Made by a program: the position numbers and the translations under genes
In this document: positions 4,280 through 7,488 of the stretch, piece after piece
Layout: the number at the start of each line of letters is the position of its first letter
Position numbering within the stretch: position 1 is the first letter of the stretch
Assembly: GCA_017963875.1 (NCBI GenBank)
Contig: JAGCTA010000383.1
Location: 1-7,488, forward strand
Length of the DNA: 7,488 nucleotides
Direction of reading: 5' to 3'
DNA from: Victivallales bacterium
GTDB taxonomy: Bacteria; Verrucomicrobiota; Lentisphaeria; Oligosphaerales; Oligosphaeraceae
Notes under the pieces: generated by a model
What the model was told of the DNA's origin: nothing
The model's input: the letters and a program-made list of their open reading frames with translations, nothing else
Databases searched by the model: none

Positions 4280-7250
4280 TAATTTTATAATTTTATTTAT
4301 TATGGGGGGGCTTTTGCGGCTGGAAGGTGCGGGCTTCCCTGAAAAGGCAACCGAGATAAGGGGGAATGTCGTGACGATTCGTCCAAAGGACGGGCAGGCC
4401 AGGGTGGTGCGCCTGGAGGTGGTGAACGACAATATAATCCGCGTCCGTGCGACGTCGGATGAGCGTCTCCCCGTGAAACCCGCTTCGCTGATTATCGTCC
4501 CTCAGGCCGCTCCTGCCAGGAATTCTTATTCCGTGAGCGAACGGGACGGGACGGTGGAGGTGGCGACAGGGAAGGTGAGGGCTGTCGTTTCGAAGGATAA
4601 CGGGGGGATTGCATTCTTCGACGCTGCCGGCAGGCTGCTGCTGAATGAGGCGAAGGAGGGCAAACGGTTCAGGAACTTCACGGTCCCGGAAAGGGAATAC
4701 GGCCTGAAGGGCGGCCCTGCCGTCACCGAGGAGATGAAGCATGGCTTGACCTGGCAGATGGAGTTCGACTCGCCCGACGACGAGGCTTTCTACGGGCTCG
4801 GTCAGCACCAGTCGGAGGAGTTCAACATGAAGGGCAAGAACGAGGATTTGTTCCAATACAATACGAAGGTTTCTGTTCCCTTTGTCCTTTCGGGCAGGAA
4901 CTACGGCATCCTCTGGGACTCCTACAGCTATTGCCGCTTCGGCAATCCTAATGATTACCTGCAGTTGAACCGTGCTTTCAAACTCTACGACAAACAGGGG
5001 CGGGAAGGCCATCTGTCGGGCACGTATATGGATAAGGAGGGCAGGCAGACCTGTCGCGACGAGGATTCCATTTACTATGAATATGCTTTTCCTGCTACTT
5101 CGGAGATTGCCTCGGGGACTGAAAACGGTGGTCTCAGGAACTTGCCGAAGGGCTTCGACCTGCAAGGTGCCAGCGTGACTTACGAGGGATTCATCGAGGC
5201 TCCGCAAAGCCAGCTTTACCAATTCATTCTTTACTATGCCGGCTATGTGAAGGTATATATCGACGGGAAGGAGGTGGTGCCTGAGCGTTGGCGCACGGCA
5301 TGGAATCCCAACAGCTATAAGTTCAGCACGGAACTTGTGAAGGGCAAACAAACCCGGCTTCGAATCGAGTGGCTGCCCGACGGCGGGGAGTCGTACCTGG
5401 GGCTGCGAGTGGCCGAGCCTCGTACTGCCAAGCAGCGCGGACAGCTCTCCATCTGGTGCGAGATGGCTAAGGATATGGACTACTATTTTATAGCAGGACA
5501 AAACCTTGACGAGGTAATCTCGGGCTACCGCACGCTGACGGGACGTGCCTCGCTCTATCCGAAGTGGGCGCTTGGCTTTTGGCAGAGCCGTGAGCGCTAT
5601 AAGTCATCGCAGGAGGTGGTGGAGACGATGGCCGAGTTCCGCAGGCGTCACATCCCTATTGACAATATCGTACAGGATTGGAACTACTGGAAGCTCGATT
5701 CCTGGGGCAGCCATCAGTTTGAAAGCAGCCGCTTTCCCAATCCCGGAGCCATGCTCGACAGCATTCATCAGATGCACGGACGCTTCATGATTTCCGTATG
5801 GCCTAAATTCTACGACACCACGGCCAACTACAAGGAACTTGACAGGAACGGTTGGATGTACCGTCAGGCCGTGAAGGACGACATCCACGATTGGTTGGGC
5901 TTCCGTGGCTCTTTCTATGACGCCTATGATGTTGGGGCACGTAAGGTATTTTGGCGACAAATAGACGAAAATCTCTATTCCAAATATAACCACGACGGCA
6001 TGGCCGGTATTGATGCCTGGTGGATGGATGCGTCGGAGCCCAACATCAGGGACTGTACGCCCATGTGGTATCGCAAAGCCCTCTGCGGCCCCACGGCTCT
6101 CGGCACTTCTACGGAGTATTTCAATGCCTATTCCATAGTCAATGCCGATGCCATCTACAACGGCCAGCGCGGCGTATGGAAGGGCAAGCAGGACGAGCCC
6201 CGTGTTTTCTTGCTGACACGCAGCGGCTTTGCAGGCGAACAGCGTTTCTCCACAGCCACATGGAGCGGCGACATTGGTACTCGCTGGGAGGATATGCGAG
6301 CTCAAATGACGGCTGGCCTGAATTACTCGATGTCGGGCATTCCCTTCTGGGGCATGGATCAGGGCGGTTTCTGTGTGGAGAACCGCTATGTGGCTGCCCA
6401 GCAAATATTTGACAATACAGGAATCGAAAACGAGGACTTGAAGGAATGGCGCGAATTGCAGACGCGCTGGAGCCAGTTTGGCGCGTTCATCCCGCTTTTC
6501 CGCAGTCATGGCCAGTGGCCGACCCGCGAGATTTGGAACATCGCTCCTGACGAGCATCCTGCCTACAAGTCGTTTGTCTATTACGATAAGTTACGCTATC
6601 GCCTGATGCCCTACATGTACTCGCTTGCAGGTTGGGTTCATTTCAAGGACTATACCTTGATGCGTGCCTTGGTGATGGATTTTGGGGGCGATAAACAGGT
6701 GGAGAATATCGGCAACCAATGGATGTTCGGCCCTGCGTTGATGGCTTGTCCAGTAGGCTATTACAAGGCCCGCAGCCGCACCGTCTATTTCCCAAAGCAA
6801 GGCGGCTGGTACAATCTCTATACCAATGAATTTATCGAAGGAGGTCAGATACTTGCGGTCGATGCCCCATACGAGCAGATACCCGTCTTCGTCCGCGAGG
6901 GAGCCATCATCCCATTTGGTCCCGAGATGGAATGGAGCGACGAGAAGCCGGCAGAGCTAATCAACCTCTATGTTTACGCAGGACAGAACGGCGAGTTCCA
7001 ACTCTACGAGGACGAGGGAACGAACTACAACTACGAAAAGGGCAAATATGCTACTATTGATATCATTTATGATGACGCAACACGTACAGTAATCCTTGGC
7101 GCCCGAAAAGGCCAGTTCCGCGGTATGTTGGAGCAGCGCCGTTTCAATATCATTCTCATTACCAAAGAAAACCCGCAACCCCTGAATCTCCAAAACCCGA
7201 AGGGCAAGATGGTACAATACGACGGCAAAGCCATCAGCGTCCAGCTTTAG
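4272..7250 (+). CDS. GH31 glycoside hydrolase with PA14 domain, probable alpha-xylosidase
   Basis: 992 residues. Order: N-terminal GH31 beta-sandwich (about 30-235), an inserted PA14-like domain (about 235-385; FEGFIEA-type YEGFIEAPQSQLYQF, VKVYIDGKEV, RLRIEWLP), the catalytic barrel (about 425-780), then C-terminal beta domains ending in a DUF5110-type part (about 895-960). GIDAWWMDASEPN at 579-591 carries the nucleophile D586, and WSGD at 664-667 carries the acid/base D667. Length, PA14 insertion and the DAWW-DA-EP motif resemble the Cellvibrio xyloglucan alpha-xylosidase Xyl31A and Bacteroides xyloglucan-locus GH31 enzymes, which remove alpha-1,6-xylose from xyloglucan oligosaccharides. 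Alpha-glucosidase or transglucosidase activity is possible. The N-terminus is doubtful: from 4272 it is hydrophobic (FNFIILFIMGGLLRL) but has no basic residues before it and no good cleavage site, and ATG 4302 is an alternative without a signal. The gene has its own promoter and no close downstream partner in the window. Confidence 0.95.
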   Translation: MMFNFIILFIMGGLLRLEGAGFPEKATEIRGNVVTIRPKDGQARVVRLEVVNDNIIRVRATSDERLPVKPASLIIVPQAAPARNSYSVSERDGTVEVATGKVRAVVSKDNGGIAFFDAAGRLLLNEAKEGKRFRNFTVPEREYGLKGGPAVTEEMKHGLTWQMEFDSPDDEAFYGLGQHQSEEFNMKGKNEDLFQYNTKVSVPFVLSGRNYGILWDSYSYCRFGNPNDYLQLNRAFKLYDKQGREGHLSGTYMDKEGRQTCRDEDSIYYEYAFPATSEIASGTENGGLRNLPKGFDLQGASVTYEGFIEAPQSQLYQFILYYAGYVKVYIDGKEVVPERWRTAWNPNSYKFSTELVKGKQTRLRIEWLPDGGESYLGLRVAEPRTAKQRGQLSIWCEMAKDMDYYFIAGQNLDEVISGYRTLTGRASLYPKWALGFWQSRERYKSSQEVVETMAEFRRRHIPIDNIVQDWNYWKLDSWGSHQFESSRFPNPGAMLDSIHQMHGRFMISVWPKFYDTTANYKELDRNGWMYRQAVKDDIHDWLGFRGSFYDAYDVGARKVFWRQIDENLYSKYNHDGMAGIDAWWMDASEPNIRDCTPMWYRKALCGPTALGTSTEYFNAYSIVNADAIYNGQRGVWKGKQDEPRVFLLTRSGFAGEQRFSTATWSGDIGTRWEDMRAQMTAGLNYSMSGIPFWGMDQGGFCVENRYVAAQQIFDNTGIENEDLKEWRELQTRWSQFGAFIPLFRSHGQWPTREIWNIAPDEHPAYKSFVYYDKLRYRLMPYMYSLAGWVHFKDYTLMRALVMDFGGDKQVENIGNQWMFGPALMACPVGYYKARSRTVYFPKQGGWYNLYTNEFIEGGQILAVDAPYEQIPVFVREGAIIPFGPEMEWSDEKPAELINLYVYAGQNGEFQLYEDEGTNYNYEKGKYATIDIIYDDATRTVILGARKGQFRGMLEQRRFNIILITKENPQPLNLQNPKGKMVQYDGKAISVQL
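4304..4310 (+). repeat. Run of seven G near the GH31 start
   Basis: G7 follows directly in ATGGGGGGG at 4302-4310. A slip of one base would put the GH31 frame out of phase with both candidate starts, since the other two upstream frames have stops or no ATG before the tract. Confidence 0.9.
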
Positions 7251-7488
7251 TTAATAATCAATCACTTACCGACGCAGAAGTTACTATCTGCAAATATAAG
7301 TGACTGATAATCAGCGTAAATGTCTTTGTTTTAGGGCAACTAAAGTGACTCCGAGGGACGGTGGGGGGACGCAAAATAGGCAAAAATCTGCAAATATGAC
7401 TGCCTTCAAAAAAAGAAAATGCAAACATCTGCAAAATCGATTTTCCAGTTCTTTGCACGTTTACACTTTTTAACGCAGATTTTTGCAC
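7251..7488. other. Gene-free right end with ATCTGCAAA repeats
   Basis: No convincing gene was found; the minus-strand frame from the right edge begins with GTG and shows no domain or signal features. TCTGCAAAT recurs at 7287, 7387 (TCTGCAAATAT, exactly 100 nt apart) and 7428 (TCTGCAAAAT), with an inverted GCAGATTTT at 7475. AAAATCGATTTT at 7433-7444 is a perfect palindrome. The region may be the upstream region of a gene to the right. Confidence 0.45.
7257..7308. repeat. Inverted repeat just after the GH31 stop
   Basis: ATCAATCACTTA (7257-7268) faces TAAGTGACTGAT (7297-7308), pairing at 11 of 12 positions. Inside the loop GCAGA (7274-7278) pairs with TCTGC (7287-7291). It may end GH31 transcription or stabilise the 3' end, but no T-tract follows, so it is not called a terminator. 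Confidence 0.5.

Noticed and set aside
4293..5501. Long minus-strand frame of 402 codons
   Set aside because: It lies fully antisense to the GH31 gene, whose domains and catalytic motifs are certain. Its translation has no recognisable domain; it reflects G+C-biased codons of the real gene.
5604..6557. Minus-strand frame of 317 codons
   Set aside because: Antisense to the GH31 catalytic barrel, with no motif, signal or promoter of its own.
7291..7298. Minus-strand TATATTTG as a promoter
   Set aside because: No suitably spaced -33 TTTG exists, and it would point antisense into the GH31 3' end.
7258..7488. Minus-strand frame of 76 codons from the right edge
   Set aside because: Depends on a GTG at the very edge, has no domain or signal, and overlaps the inverted repeat and A/T-rich motif repeats. 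A continuation beyond the edge cannot be judged.

Overview
The window reads as chromosomal DNA of a Bacteroidales bacterium (Bacteroides/Prevotella-like). The grounds are a SusC/RagA-type TonB-dependent transporter, a PA14-containing GH31 glycosidase typical of polysaccharide-utilisation loci, several promoters of the Bacteroidetes -33 TTTG / -7 TAnnTTTG class, and the absence of clear Shine-Dalgarno sequences. The exact genus cannot be fixed from the sequence alone.

Layout. Positions 1-1146 (minus strand) hold the first 382 codons of a SusC-like outer-membrane transporter, which runs off the left edge. A long gene-poor stretch (1147-2286) follows. It contains the transporter's roughly 320-nt leader with 8-bp tandem repeats and a modular hairpin array, a good minus-strand promoter (1477-1507), two inverted copies of a GC-rich dispersed repeat on either side of that promoter, and a promoter/hairpin/T-tract unit (1734-1885) that looks like a small RNA. 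On the plus strand, 2231-2937 is a MntA-HepT (MNT-HEPN) toxin-antitoxin module with its own promoter. HepT is intact, while MntA is frameshifted by an apparent 2-nt GA duplication. Next comes an exported, coiled-coil protein of unknown function (3039-4004), probably read through from the same promoter and closed by a strong hairpin at 4030-4057. A separate promoter (4201-4232) drives a 992-codon GH31 enzyme, most likely an alpha-xylosidase (4272-7250). Its start codon lies inside a 7-bp tandem repeat and is followed by a run of seven G. The last 238 bases hold an inverted repeat and short A/T-rich repeats but no convincing gene.

How it fits together (inference). The transporter and the GH31 enzyme are both glycan-utilisation genes, but they are divergent and about 3 kb apart, so membership of one locus is not shown. 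The MntA-HepT pair and the unknown exported protein sit between them like an accessory insertion. The points most worth checking are the broken antitoxin beside an intact toxin, the candidate small RNA, the repeat-rich starts of both glycan genes (possible expression switching), and the unknown exported protein with two kinds of internal repeat.
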